DNA of 52,201 bases from Micromonospora orduensis (GTDB taxonomy: Bacteria > Actinomycetota > Actinomycetes > Mycobacteriales > Micromonosporaceae), in assembly GCF_006228125.1 (NCBI RefSeq), contig NZ_VDFY01000218.1:1-52201 (forward strand). Direction: 5' to 3'. Shown here in pieces: positions 1-8,762 of this stretch. The number at the start of each line of letters is the position of its first letter. The stretch's first letter is position 1. The notes below the pieces were generated by a model that was not told the origin of the DNA, did no database searches, and saw nothing but the letters and a program-made list of their open reading frames with translations. Position numbers and translations under genes: made by a program.

Positions 1-1412
1 GTGAGATCGTGCCAGAGGAGTGCCGGACGGAGGTGTTCTTCCTGCCCGCCGCCTCGCACGTGGAGAAGGAGGGCACGTTCACCCAGACGCAGCGGTTGTT
101 GCAGTGGCGGGAGAAGGCCGTCGAGCCGCCGGGCGACGCGCGCTCCGAGCTGTGGTTCTTCTACCACCTCGGCCGCATCATCCGGGAACGGCTGGCGCAG
201 TCGACCCGTCCCCGGGACCGGGCGCTGCTCGACCTGAACTGGAACTATCCGACGCACGGCCCGCACGCGGAGCCGAGCGCCGAGTCGGTGCTGTACGAGA
301 TCAACGGGTACGACGTGGCCAGCGGCCGGCCGCTCTCGAGTTCCACCGAGATGAAGGACGACGGCTCCACCGCCGGCGGCTGCTGGATCTACACGGGCGT
401 GTACGCCGACGGCGTCAACCAGGCGGCCCGCCGCAAACCCGGCGCCGAGCAGTCCCTGGTGGCTCTGGAGTGGGGCTGGGCCTGGCCGTCGAACCGCCGC
501 ATCCTCTACAACCGCGCCTCCGCCGATCCGGACGGCAACCCGTGGAGCGAACGCAAGAAGTACGTCTGGTGGGACCCCGACAAGGGCGAGTGGACCGGCT
601 ACGACGTGCCGGACTTCGAGAAGACCAAAGCGCCGTCGTACCGGCCGCCGCCGAACACGGCGGGCGTGGCGGGCATCGCGGGCGACGACCCGTTCATCCT
701 TCAGGGGGACGGAAAGGGCTGGCTGTACGCGCCCAGTGGTGTCCTGGACGGGCCGCTGCCGACGCACTACGAGCCGGTGGAGTCGCCGGTGCGCAACCCG
801 CTGTACCGCCAGCAGGCCAACCCGACCCGGAAGGTCTACACCCACCCGATCAACACGCTGAACCCGAGCCCGCCGGAGGACCACAGCGACGTCTTCCCCC
901 TCGTGTTCACGGTCAGCCGACTCACCGAGCACCACACGGCTGGTGGGATGAGCCGGACGGTGTCGCCGCTGGCGGAGTTGCAGCCGGAGATGTTCGTCGA
1001 GGTGTCGCCGGAGCTGGCGGCCGAACGCGGACTCGACCACCTCGGCTGGGCGCACCTGATCACCACCCGTGCGGCCATCGAGGCGCGGGTCCTAGTGACC
1101 GACCGCGTCACCCCGCTGCGGGTCGACGGCCGGGTCATCCACCAGGTCTGGGTGCCGTACCACTTCGGCTACGAGGGCCTCGTGACCGGCGACTCGGCGA
1201 ACGACCTGTTCGGCATCAGCCTGGACCCGAACGTGCTGATCCAGGAGAGCAAGGTCGGCACCTGCGACATCCGGCCCGGACGACGCCCGAGAGGACCGGA
1301 TCTGCGGGACCTCGTCTACGACTACCGGCGGCGGTCGGGGGACCTGAGCCACCGCTATCCACCGGTGGTCACGACCGACGTCGCCGACAGCAGCAGCGAC
1401 CAGGAGGGCTGA
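1..1412 (+). CDS. Formate dehydrogenase catalytic (alpha) subunit, 3' part
   Basis: Only the C-terminal part is present. The reading frame is open from base 3 and continues off the left edge. The visible ~469 residues resemble the last part of the large molybdopterin subunit of FdnG/FdoG-type formate dehydrogenases: PAASHVEKEGTFTQTQRLLQW, a motif of the form HLG-RII, YEINGYD, and a C-terminal molybdopterin dinucleotide-binding region containing FPLVFTVSRLTEHHTAGGMS and a VEVSPELAAERG strand. The enzyme would oxidise formate to CO2. The N-terminal Fe-S cluster, the Cys or selenocysteine active site and any Tat signal lie outside the window, so these cannot be judged. The stop codon is 3 bp before the Fe-S subunit, which indicates one operon. 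Confidence 0.9.
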   Translation, partial: EIVPEECRTEVFFLPAASHVEKEGTFTQTQRLLQWREKAVEPPGDARSELWFFYHLGRIIRERLAQSTRPRDRALLDLNWNYPTHGPHAEPSAESVLYEINGYDVASGRPLSSSTEMKDDGSTAGGCWIYTGVYADGVNQAARRKPGAEQSLVALEWGWAWPSNRRILYNRASADPDGNPWSERKKYVWWDPDKGEWTGYDVPDFEKTKAPSYRPPPNTAGVAGIAGDDPFILQGDGKGWLYAPSGVLDGPLPTHYEPVESPVRNPLYRQQANPTRKVYTHPINTLNPSPPEDHSDVFPLVFTVSRLTEHHTAGGMSRTVSPLAELQPEMFVEVSPELAAERGLDHLGWAHLITTRAAIEARVLVTDRVTPLRVDGRVIHQVWVPYHFGYEGLVTGDSANDLFGISLDPNVLIQESKVGTCDIRPGRRPRGPDLRDLVYDYRRRSGDLSHRYPPVVTTDVADSSSDQEG

Positions 1413-1415
1413 CCG

Positions 1416-2459
1416 ATGCCCCACGCCAACGCCCTGTACGGGCCGCTGGACCCGGCGCCCGACGCCGGCTATGTGGACGCGCCACCCCGGATGGGGTTCT
1501 TCACCGACACCAGCGTGTGTATCGGCTGCAAGGCATGCGAGGTGGCCTGCAAGGAGTGGAATCTCGTCCCGGAGAGCGGCCTCGACCTGCTGGGCATGTC
1601 GTACGACAACACCGGGGCGTTGACAGCGAACTCGTGGCGGCACGTCGCGTTCGTCGAGCAGCCCCGCTCGACGGGCCAGGAGATCCCGGCGTTCGAGGGG
1701 CAACCGGACGGGCCGTCGGTCAGCCCGGCGACGGCGGCGGTCGGTGCGCGGACCAGCAGCGACACCGGAACGGATCCGGGCCTGCCGCCCGGCTCGCCCG
1801 CCGCGGCGACACGCATGTCGGCCGGGCCGGAGTTTCTGGGGATGCCTGGTGCGCAGCCGCCGGGGCGGGGTTCTGGTGCGCAGGGGCGGACGGATTTCCG
1901 CTGGTTGATGATGTCGGATGTGTGCAAGCACTGCACGCATGCGGCGTGTCTGGATGTGTGTCCGACGGGTTCGTTGTTCCGGACCGAGTTCGGCACGGTG
2001 GTGGTGCAGGAGGACATCTGCAACGGCTGCGGCTACTGCATTTCGGCGTGCCCGTACGGGGTCATCGATCAGCGCAAGGGTGATGGTCGGGCGTGGAAGT
2101 GCACGCTGTGCTACGACCGGCTCGGGGCCGGGATGACGCCGGCGTGCGCGCAGGCGTGTCCGACGGAATCGATCCAGTACGGGCCCTTGGAGGAGTTGCG
2201 CGAACGTGCTGCCGCCCGGGTCGAGACGTTGCACGAGCGGGGTGTGCCCGAGGCGCGGTTGTACGGGGAGGACCCGAACGACGGTGTGGGTGGCGACGCC
2301 GCGTTCTTCCTGCTGCTGGATGAGCCTGAGGTGTACGGGCTGCCACCGGACCCGATCGTGACCACCCGTGACCTGCCGGCCATGTGGAAACGCGCAGGCC
2401 TCGCCGCGATGACGATGGCCGCCGTCACGGTGGTCGCGTTCCTGGGCAGGCGGCCATGA
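1416..2459 (+). CDS. Formate dehydrogenase iron-sulfur (beta) subunit
   Basis: 347 residues. Four cysteine clusters of a ferredoxin-like electron-transfer subunit are visible: CIGCKACEVAC (C35-C45), CKHCTHAACLDVCP (from C170), CNGCGYCISACP, and CTLCYDRL followed by CAQACP. Together they would hold four [4Fe-4S] clusters passing electrons from the catalytic subunit to the membrane anchor. One hydrophobic helix lies at the C-terminus (about 322-343). A Pro/Gly/Ser/Ala-rich insertion of roughly 80 residues (about 81-160) separates the first and second clusters. AGGAGGG lies upstream of the ATG. The stop overlaps the next ATG (ATGA). Codon choice shifts to more G/T-ending codons from about base 1850 to 2330. 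Confidence 0.93.
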   Translation: MPHANALYGPLDPAPDAGYVDAPPRMGFFTDTSVCIGCKACEVACKEWNLVPESGLDLLGMSYDNTGALTANSWRHVAFVEQPRSTGQEIPAFEGQPDGPSVSPATAAVGARTSSDTGTDPGLPPGSPAAATRMSAGPEFLGMPGAQPPGRGSGAQGRTDFRWLMMSDVCKHCTHAACLDVCPTGSLFRTEFGTVVVQEDICNGCGYCISACPYGVIDQRKGDGRAWKCTLCYDRLGAGMTPACAQACPTESIQYGPLEELRERAAARVETLHERGVPEARLYGEDPNDGVGGDAAFFLLLDEPEVYGLPPDPIVTTRDLPAMWKRAGLAAMTMAAVTVVAFLGRRP

Positions 2460-3466
2460 CGGACACGACATCGTCCGACGGGCACCGGCGGCGGGGACGC
2501 GGCGGGGACGGCGAACAGCTCACCGTCCCGCCCGCCGACTTCAGCTCCTACTACGGCCGGCCGGTGCTCAAACCGCCGGTCTGGAAGCACGACATCGCCG
2601 GGTACCTGTTCACCGGCGGCCTCGCCGCCGGCGGCGCGCTGATCGGTGCCGGCGCACAGGTGACCGGCCGTCCCGAGCTGCGCACAGTCGGCCGTTGGAC
2701 GGCCCTCGGCGGTGTCACCGCCAGCACGTACCTGCTGGTTCACGACCTCGGGCGGCCGGACCGGTTCCACCACATGCTGCGGGTCGCGAAGCTGACCTCG
2801 CCCATGTCCGTCGGCACCTGGATCCTCGCCGCGTTCGGGCCACTGGCCGGGGTGGCGGCGGTCGCCGAACTCGCGCCGCTGCTCCCACAGCACGGCGTGC
2901 TCGGCCTCGCCCGCCGGCTGGCGCCCCCGGTCGGCCACGCCGCCGGTCTGGCCGCCGCCGCCGTCGCGCCGGCGCTGGCCACGTACACCGGGGTGCTCCT
3001 CGCCGACACGGCCGTGCCGTCCTGGCACGACGCCTACCCGTCGCTGCCGTTCGTCTTCGCCGGAAGCGCGCTCGCCGCCGCGTCCGGGGTCGGCCTGATC
3101 GCGGCGCCGGCCACGCAGACAGCCCCGCTGCGGCGACTCGCCCTCGCCGGCGCGACAGTCGAGATGGTCGGCGGACGGCGGCTGGAGCGGCTGGGTCTGA
3201 CCGGTGAGCCGTACGCGCGTGGCCGCAGCGGCCGGATGATCACCGCGGGGCGCGTACTGCTCACCGTGGGCACCGCCGCGGCGCTGGTGAGCCGCTGCAG
3301 CCGGCTTCTGGCGGCGATCGCCGGCGCGGCCCTCGTGGCCTCGTCGGTGGCCACCCGGTTCGGCGTCTTCGAGGCGGGCCGGGTCTCGGCGCGCGACCCG
3401 AAGTACACGGTCGTGCCCCAGCGGGAGAGACTCGATGAGAAGAACGGCCCCGCGATCCGGCCCTGA
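2456..3466 (+). CDS. NrfD/PsrC-like membrane anchor subunit of formate dehydrogenase
   Basis: 336 residues, starting at the ATG that overlaps the Fe-S subunit stop. An open frame continues upstream, but the overlap start is preferred. About eight hydrophobic segments are visible (for example GYLFTGGLAAGGALIGAG, GTWILAAFGPLAGVAAVAEL and FVFAGSALAAASGVGLIAAP), with the conserved DLGRPDRFHHMLRV loop typical of NrfD-family quinone-reactive subunits. In place of a cytochrome b FdnI subunit, it would pass electrons from the Fe-S subunit to menaquinone. The cytosolic tail is polar (RDPKYTVVPQRER). It is the last gene of the operon, 14 bp from the convergent MFS gene. Confidence 0.88.
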   Translation: MTDTTSSDGHRRRGRGGDGEQLTVPPADFSSYYGRPVLKPPVWKHDIAGYLFTGGLAAGGALIGAGAQVTGRPELRTVGRWTALGGVTASTYLLVHDLGRPDRFHHMLRVAKLTSPMSVGTWILAAFGPLAGVAAVAELAPLLPQHGVLGLARRLAPPVGHAAGLAAAAVAPALATYTGVLLADTAVPSWHDAYPSLPFVFAGSALAAASGVGLIAAPATQTAPLRRLALAGATVEMVGGRRLERLGLTGEPYARGRSGRMITAGRVLLTVGTAAALVSRCSRLLAAIAGAALVASSVATRFGVFEAGRVSARDPKYTVVPQRERLDEKNGPAIRP

Positions 3467-3480
3467 ACGGGCGCGACACG

Positions 3481-5046
3481 TCAGCTGGTGAACAGTTTCG
3501 CGGCGGTGATGGCGGTCTGGACGATGCCGTAGCCGAGCAGTGCCGCGACGAGCAGCCACGACACCCAGAGCCGCCCGGTCTGGGTACCGACGTGCTGCGG
3601 TACCGGAGGGTTGCTCTGCGGGCCGAGGGCGACCGGCTCGGTGACAGTGGCCTTGGCCACGGGTGACGTCGGTCCCCGGTCCGGCTCGTGGAACCGGTCG
3701 GGCACCGGACGGACCAGCAGGTTGGCGATGAAGCCGATGGCCAGAATGCCGACCATGGTGAACAGCGCGGGCCGGTACGCCGAGGCGGTGAGGGTGCCGG
3801 GCTTGCCCTGGGTGTCGAGGATCCCGTTGACGATCAGTGGGCCGGCGACACCCGCGGCCGACCAGGCGGTCAGGATCCGGCCGTGGATGGCGCCGACCTG
3901 GAAGGTGCCGAACAGGTCGCGCAGGTACGCGGGCATGGTGGCGAAGCCACCGCCGTAGAAGGAGATGATCGCAGCGGCGATCAGCACGAAGACGGCGGTC
4001 GCGGAGTGGCCGGCCACGGCGAGCAGCACGTACAGCACCATGCCGACGCCGAGGTACACCATGTAGATGGGTTTGCGGCCGATGAGGTCGGAGGTCGTCG
4101 ACCAGACGAACCGCCCTGCCATGTTGAACAGGGACAGCACTCCCACGAAACCGGCGGCCGCCGTCACCGAGACGGTGGTGGCGGTCCCGTTGTCCCGGAA
4201 GAAGTCCTGGATCATCGGGCTGGCCTGCTCCAGGATGCCGATGCCGGCCGTGACGTTGCAGAACAACACGATCCACAGCAGCCAGAACGACCGGGTACGC
4301 ACGGCATTCGTCGCGGACACGCTCGCCCTCGTCACCAGAGGGCGACTGGCGATGGTCGCGGGGTCGAATCCGGCGGGCCGCCAGTCCGGCGCCGGAACCC
4401 GGACGTTGAACGGGCCGAACATCATGATCACGAAGTAGCCGATGCCGAATGTGACGAAGAGCGCCACGAGCGCGTGGCCCGACGCGACGGCCGCCGGGTT
4501 GGCGGGGTTGTAGTCCGGGTCGTAGAGCGAGAGCAGTTGGCGTGCGAGCGGGCCGGCGACCAGGGCGCCGCCGCCGAACCCCATGATGGCGAGGCCGGTG
4601 GCGAGGCCCGGCCGGTCCGGGAACCACTTGATCAGGGTCGAGACCGGCGAGATGTAGCCGATTCCGAGCCCGATGCCGCCGATGACGCCGTACCCGAGAT
4701 AGAGCAGCCACAGTTGGTCCGTGGCGATGCCGAGCGCGCCGACGAGGAAGCCGACGGCCCAGAAGCAGGCGGAGACGAACATCGCCCGGCGTGGCCCGTT
4801 GCGTTCCACCCACCGTCCACCCACCGCCGCGGACGAACCCAGCATGACGATGGCGATGCTGAAGATCGCACCGATCGCCGTCTGGCTGGTGTCGAAGTGC
4901 GCGATGAGGGAGTTCTTGTAGACGCTCGTCGCGTAGACCTGCCCGATGCACACGTGCACGGCCAGCGCCGCGGTCGGGATGAGCCAGCGGCTGTATCCCG
5001 GGGGAGCGACAGTGTGTCGAGGATCGAAGACCGACAGCATGGGCAT
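3481..5046 (-). CDS. MFS transporter, oxalate/formate antiporter (OFA) family
   Basis: 521 residues with twelve predicted membrane segments. OFA-like features include GQVYATSVYKNSL in helix 1, the helix 2-3 loop GGRWVERNGPRRAM, and GYGVIGGIGLGIGYISPVSTLIKWFPDRPGLATG, which closely follows the OFA consensus. The central loop (roughly 185-240) is longer than usual. A role in exchanging or importing a small carboxylate is supported by the convergent formate dehydrogenase operon, but the substrate is inference. AGGAGG lies 8 bp before the ATG. Two CACGTTnCGTG palindromes lie about 130-165 bp upstream. Confidence 0.88.
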   Translation of the reverse strand: MPMLSVFDPRHTVAPPGYSRWLIPTAALAVHVCIGQVYATSVYKNSLIAHFDTSQTAIGAIFSIAIVMLGSSAAVGGRWVERNGPRRAMFVSACFWAVGFLVGALGIATDQLWLLYLGYGVIGGIGLGIGYISPVSTLIKWFPDRPGLATGLAIMGFGGGALVAGPLARQLLSLYDPDYNPANPAAVASGHALVALFVTFGIGYFVIMMFGPFNVRVPAPDWRPAGFDPATIASRPLVTRASVSATNAVRTRSFWLLWIVLFCNVTAGIGILEQASPMIQDFFRDNGTATTVSVTAAAGFVGVLSLFNMAGRFVWSTTSDLIGRKPIYMVYLGVGMVLYVLLAVAGHSATAVFVLIAAAIISFYGGGFATMPAYLRDLFGTFQVGAIHGRILTAWSAAGVAGPLIVNGILDTQGKPGTLTASAYRPALFTMVGILAIGFIANLLVRPVPDRFHEPDRGPTSPVAKATVTEPVALGPQSNPPVPQHVGTQTGRLWVSWLLVAALLGYGIVQTAITAAKLFTS

Positions 5047-5176
5047 CGTCCGAGCCTCCTGCGGCTGCGTGGGCCGGCGGCGGTACAGAGCTGTCCGGCG
5101 CGGCAGTTGACCGAGCGGCGCCGCGACGGTGGCGGCCCTCGGCGCACGTCTGGCGTCAGCCGTTGACCGGCTTCAT

Positions 5177-5210
5177 CTCACGTTACGTGTCGTGAGGTTC
5201 ACGTTTCGTG
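5177..5210. promoter_or_regulatory. Tandem palindromes upstream of the OFA transporter
   Basis: CACGTTACGTG (5179-5189) is a perfect 11-bp palindrome. CACGTTTCGTG (5200-5210) differs from it at one base. Their starts are 21 bp apart, about two helical turns, so both would face the same side of the DNA. They lie in the 237-bp gap between the hydrolase stop and the MFS start and would serve the minus-strand MFS gene. The binding protein is unknown. Confidence 0.5.
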
Positions 5211-5283
5211 GTTACCGGGAAAGCGGCGCGGAGGCATCGGTGCGCCAGTGGTGGGGAGGCTGCCGTCTCCCGCTGCGCCGCCG

Positions 5284-6111
5284 CTAGGCGGCCATGGACG
5301 GGTCCGGTCCCTGCGCGCGGGGCACGGCGCCGGTGGTCTCCAGGATGAGCGCGGCGACCAGGTCCGGGTCGTCGCTCATCGGCACGTGTCCGCAGCCGGC
5401 CAGCGTCACCACGCGGGCCGCCGGCAGCCCGGCCCGGGCGCGCTCGGCCTGGTGGACGCCGAAGATGCGGTCGCGGTCGCCCCAGCCGATGGTCACCTGC
5501 ACCGCCGCGTCGGCCAGCCGGAGGCAGTCGAAGCGGTAGTCGCGGGCGGCTCGGGCCACGGCGTTGAAGCCCACCGCTCGCCGCAGGGCGAGCGCGTCGC
5601 CCACCGCGCGGTCGACGTCCAACAGTGTCGGGCGGGCCATCAGCGGTGCGAAGCACAACGCCCGCAGGTACGCCGAGCGCAACGCGACCCGCATGATCGG
5701 GGTGGGCAGGCGCGAGTTGGCCCGCAGCATCCTGAGGATGGCCAGCGCCCGGCGCCGCTCCGCCGGTGTGAAGAATCCGGCGGGGGAGAAGGCGGTGGCC
5801 GACGCGACCGCCCCGGTGGCGGCGAGCTCCAGACCGATCGCCCCACCGAGGCTGTAACCGGCCACATGCGGACGCTCCAGCCCCCACTCGGTCAGGACGG
5901 GCAGCATCGCGGCGACGGTGGCGGCCATGTCGGCGGGCATCCCGGTGCCGGGCACCGGTGAGTTTCCGAAGCCGGGCAGGTCGAGGGCGATCACCTCGTG
6001 GTGGGCGGCGAGCCGGTCGAACACGGGCTCCCACGCCTGGTGGCGGTGACCGATGCCGTGGATGAGCACGAGCGGTTCACCGCTGCCCGCGCGACGGAAG
6101 TGGATGCTCAT
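5284..6111 (-). CDS. Alpha/beta hydrolase
   Basis: 275 residues. It has the alpha/beta-hydrolase layout: LVLIHGIGHRHQAWEP (oxyanion-hole HG), the nucleophile elbow GYSLGG, GWGDRDRIF as the acid strand, and GCGHVPMSDDP supplying the histidine. The start is the ATG overlapping the SDR stop (ATGA), so the pair is translationally coupled. It is the last gene of the TetR-DUF4873-monooxygenase-SDR operon. A plausible role is hydrolysing the ester or lactone made by the Baeyer-Villiger-type enzyme, but the substrate is unknown. A short hairpin (GCCGCC-GCTA-GGCGGC) overlaps its stop codon. Confidence 0.85.
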   Translation of the reverse strand: MSIHFRRAGSGEPLVLIHGIGHRHQAWEPVFDRLAAHHEVIALDLPGFGNSPVPGTGMPADMAATVAAMLPVLTEWGLERPHVAGYSLGGAIGLELAATGAVASATAFSPAGFFTPAERRRALAILRMLRANSRLPTPIMRVALRSAYLRALCFAPLMARPTLLDVDRAVGDALALRRAVGFNAVARAARDYRFDCLRLADAAVQVTIGWGDRDRIFGVHQAERARAGLPAARVVTLAGCGHVPMSDDPDLVAALILETTGAVPRAQGPDPSMAA

Positions 6112-6980
6112 CCGCGCCCCTCCACGGACGACCTGCCGAAGGAGCGGCCGAGCTGGCGTACCTCGTCCTCCATCTGACCGACCATCGTCCGGCCGCCGAA
6201 CCTGGTGATCAGCGCATCTGAGAAGCCGCTGAGCACCACCGGCCGCAGCGCCTGCACCAGGGCCAGCGACCGTGGCACGTACACCTTGCGTCTGCGGCGT
6301 TCGATGCCGTTCAGCAGGGCGTCGACGCACTGCTCGACGGGAACCACCGTGGACAGTGGCCACGGCAACCGGCGCAGCGTGGCGTTGAACGACGCCAGGT
6401 CGGCGCGGATGTCGCGGACCAGGTCGGTGTCGATCCAGATCGGATGCGCGGTGCCGACGGTGACGCCGGCGGCGCGGGTCTCCAGGCGCAGCACGTTGGC
6501 GAACTGCTCCACGCCCGCCTTGGACGCGCAGTAGGCGGCCATGCCGGGCATCGCCGTGAAGGCGGCGGCGGAGGAGACGATCAGGACGTGACCCCGGGCG
6601 GCGGTGACGTGCGGCAGGGCCGCGCTGACCGTGCGGATCGCGCCGCAGAGGTTCACCTCGACGGTACGCACCAACGCGTCGACCGGCCCCACGGCCACGG
6701 TGCCGAGGTTCGCGATGCCCGCGTTCGCGACGACCACGTCGACACCGCCGAACCGGTCCACGGTGGAGGCCACTGCGGCGTCCAGCGCCGCCTGGTCGGT
6801 GACGTCGCACTCGTACCAGTGCGCGTCGAGGACCTCGCCGAGCTGCCGGAGCCGCTCGCCCTCCAGACCCGCCAGGGCGACCCGGGCGCCCCGGGCGACG
6901 GCCGCGCGGGCCAGCTCGGCGCCGATGCCGCGTGCCGCCCCGGTGATGAAGATGGTCCGGCCCGCCAGGTCATACCGCAT
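6108..6980 (-). CDS. Short-chain dehydrogenase/reductase
   Basis: 290 residues. Classical SDR motifs: TGAARGIG cofactor loop near residue 14, NAG (in VVVANAGIAN), catalytic Ser in LIVSSAAAF, and YCASKAG supplying Tyr and Lys. The C-terminal extension after about residue 235 (RRRRKVYVPRSLALVQALRP) is typical of SDRs found beside flavin monooxygenases in actinobacteria. It would oxidise an alcohol or reduce a carbonyl in the pathway with the monooxygenase. The start overlaps the monooxygenase 3' end by 11 bp. Confidence 0.87.
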   Translation of the reverse strand: MRYDLAGRTIFITGAARGIGAELARAAVARGARVALAGLEGERLRQLGEVLDAHWYECDVTDQAALDAAVASTVDRFGGVDVVVANAGIANLGTVAVGPVDALVRTVEVNLCGAIRTVSAALPHVTAARGHVLIVSSAAAFTAMPGMAAYCASKAGVEQFANVLRLETRAAGVTVGTAHPIWIDTDLVRDIRADLASFNATLRRLPWPLSTVVPVEQCVDALLNGIERRRRKVYVPRSLALVQALRPVVLSGFSDALITRFGGRTMVGQMEDEVRQLGRSFGRSSVEGRG

Positions 6981-8463
6981 CGGCGTGCTCCCGTTCCGGT
7001 TCGTTGGGGCTGTGGTCGGCCGTGATGAGCCGGTGGTCGGCGGGGCGGAACCGGCGCAACCGCATCCGGAAGCTGGTGGCGAAGCCCGGCCAGATGGTGG
7101 TGTTGCGGCCGGTGGCGTCGAGGTACCAGCTCGAACAGCCGGTCTGCCAGACGGTGCCGGCCATCTTCCTGTCGATCTGTTCGGTCCAGCGTCGTTGCGC
7201 CTCAGTGGTCGGCTCGATGGCCTGCGCGCCGGTGGCCCGCAGGTGGCGCAGGGCCGCGAGCACCAGGCGCAGCTGCGCCTCGATCATCAGCACCACCGAG
7301 GTGTGCCCGAGCCCGGTGTTCGGGCCGAGCAGGAAGAACAGGTTGGGGAAGCCGGCGATTGTCGTGCCCCGGTACGCGTGCATGCTGGGCGCCCAGGCCG
7401 TACCCAGGCTGCACCCGCCGCCTCCGTGGATGCGCCGCACGACGGGGGAGTCGGTGACGTGGAAACCGGTGCCGAGGATGATCGTGTCCGCCGGGTGGTG
7501 CACGCCGTCGGCGGTGACCAGGCCGTCCGGCACGACCCGGGCGATGCTGTCGGTGACCACGTCGACGTTCGGCCGGGTGAGCGACGGCCAGTAGTCGTTC
7601 GAGATCAGGACCCGTTTGCAGCCCATCGCGTACCGGGGGGTGAGCTTGTCCCGTAGGGCCGGGTCGGTGACCTGGCGCCGCAGCGTCCGCAGGGACAGCC
7701 GTGCGGCGAGGCGGTTGACCGTCGGGTGCAGGAAGCCCAGGCCCATGGTCTCGCGGAGCAGGTAGAGCCCGGCCCGGGCGGCCCGCTGCGCGCCGGGCAC
7801 GGTGCGGAACGCGGCCTGCTCGATCCGGCTGATCCGGCGCGAGCGCCTCGGCATGATCCACGCGGGGGAGCGCTGGAACAGCGTCAGTCTCTCGACGGCC
7901 GGCTGGATCCGCGGCACGAACTGGACCGCCGACGCGCCGGTGCCGATGACCGCGACACGGCGGCCGGTCAGGTCGTGGTCGTGCCGCCAGCGGGCGGAGT
8001 GGAAGACCGTGCCGGCGAACTCGTCGATGCCGGGCAGGTCGGGGATGGCGGGCTCGCTCAGGGGGCCGGTCGCCCAGATCAGCACCCGGGCGGTGTGGTC
8101 GCCGCCGGAGGTGCGCAGCAGCCAGCGTTGGCGCTTGTCGTCCCAGCGTGCCTCGTGCACCTCGTGGCGCAGCCGCACCTTCGGGCCGATGCCGAAGCGG
8201 TCGACGCAGCCGCGCAGGTAGTCCCTGATCTCCGGCTGGCTGGAGAAGGTGGTGGACCAGCGGGGATTGGGGGCGAAGGAGAAGGAGTAGAGGTGCGACG
8301 GGACGTCGCAGGCGCAGCCCGGGTAGGTGTTGTCCCGCCAGGTGCCGCCGACGTCGTCGCCCCGGTCGAAGACGAGGTAGTCGGTGAAGCCGGCCCGTTG
8401 CAGGGCGATGGCCGCGCCCAGGCCGCCGAAACCGGCCCCGACGATGGCAACGTCTGTCTCCAT
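6970..8463 (-). CDS. Flavin-containing monooxygenase, Baeyer-Villiger type
   Basis: 497 residues. FAD-binding GAGFGGLG is near the N-terminus and a second, NADPH-binding GTGASAVQ is central. Between them FAGTVFHSARWRHD fits the Baeyer-Villiger monooxygenase fingerprint in relaxed form, with Arg in place of the usual Pro. The fold and GTWRDNTYPGCACDVPSHLYSFSF-like region (cited only in part) match cyclohexanone-monooxygenase relatives and MymA-like FMOs. It would insert oxygen into a ketone or oxidise a lipophilic substrate using NADPH and O2. The upstream DUF4873 stop and this ATG share one base (TGATG), so translation is coupled. Confidence 0.88.
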   Translation of the reverse strand: METDVAIVGAGFGGLGAAIALQRAGFTDYLVFDRGDDVGGTWRDNTYPGCACDVPSHLYSFSFAPNPRWSTTFSSQPEIRDYLRGCVDRFGIGPKVRLRHEVHEARWDDKRQRWLLRTSGGDHTARVLIWATGPLSEPAIPDLPGIDEFAGTVFHSARWRHDHDLTGRRVAVIGTGASAVQFVPRIQPAVERLTLFQRSPAWIMPRRSRRISRIEQAAFRTVPGAQRAARAGLYLLRETMGLGFLHPTVNRLAARLSLRTLRRQVTDPALRDKLTPRYAMGCKRVLISNDYWPSLTRPNVDVVTDSIARVVPDGLVTADGVHHPADTIILGTGFHVTDSPVVRRIHGGGGCSLGTAWAPSMHAYRGTTIAGFPNLFFLLGPNTGLGHTSVVLMIEAQLRLVLAALRHLRATGAQAIEPTTEAQRRWTEQIDRKMAGTVWQTGCSSWYLDATGRNTTIWPGFATSFRMRLRRFRPADHRLITADHSPNEPEREHADAV

Positions 8464-8762
8464 CAGTCCTCCAGATGCTCGGACGCGACGTCCGGTCCGG
8501 CCGGCGACGGCCAGGGCGGATCACCCACGCCGGTGATCCGTACGCCGCCCCACGGGTCGACCTCGGCCAGTCGGGCGGGTCGGGCCCGGTCGGCGATGCG
8601 CAGCTCGACGTCGCGGCGACCGGAGCGCAGCAGTCGTGCCACTGTCGGGTCGGGCTCGATGCGCCCACCCCAGTGGAAGCGGCCGTCGACGGGTTCCCAC
8701 CGTCCGCTGAGGTGCGCCCGTACCGGGGTGCCCGCGATGCTCGCCGGACCGTGGTAGCTCAC
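8463..8762 (-). CDS. DUF4873 domain protein
   Basis: 99 residues, GTG start overlapping the TetR stop (GTGA). The sequence (YHGPASIAG near the start, FHWGGRIEPDP, WGGVRITGVGDPPWP near the end) matches the DUF4873 family, which is often found next to or fused to FMO-type monooxygenases. Its role is unknown. Here it is a separate small protein between regulator and monooxygenase, consistent with an accessory or substrate-handling part of that enzyme. Confidence 0.75.
   Translation of the reverse strand: MSYHGPASIAGTPVRAHLSGRWEPVDGRFHWGGRIEPDPTVARLLRSGRRDVELRIADRARPARLAEVDPWGGVRITGVGDPPWPSPAGPDVASEHLED

Noticed and set aside
2111..4951. Long minus-strand open frame (946 codons) over the fdh and MFS genes
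   Set aside because: It overlaps three well-supported genes in another frame and is a Arg/Pro/Gly/His-rich shadow typical of very high GC DNA.
5284..6810. 508-codon frame as an N-terminally extended hydrolase
   Set aside because: The first 233 codons are out of frame with, and shadow, the SDR gene; the hydrolase starts at the ATGA overlap (6111).
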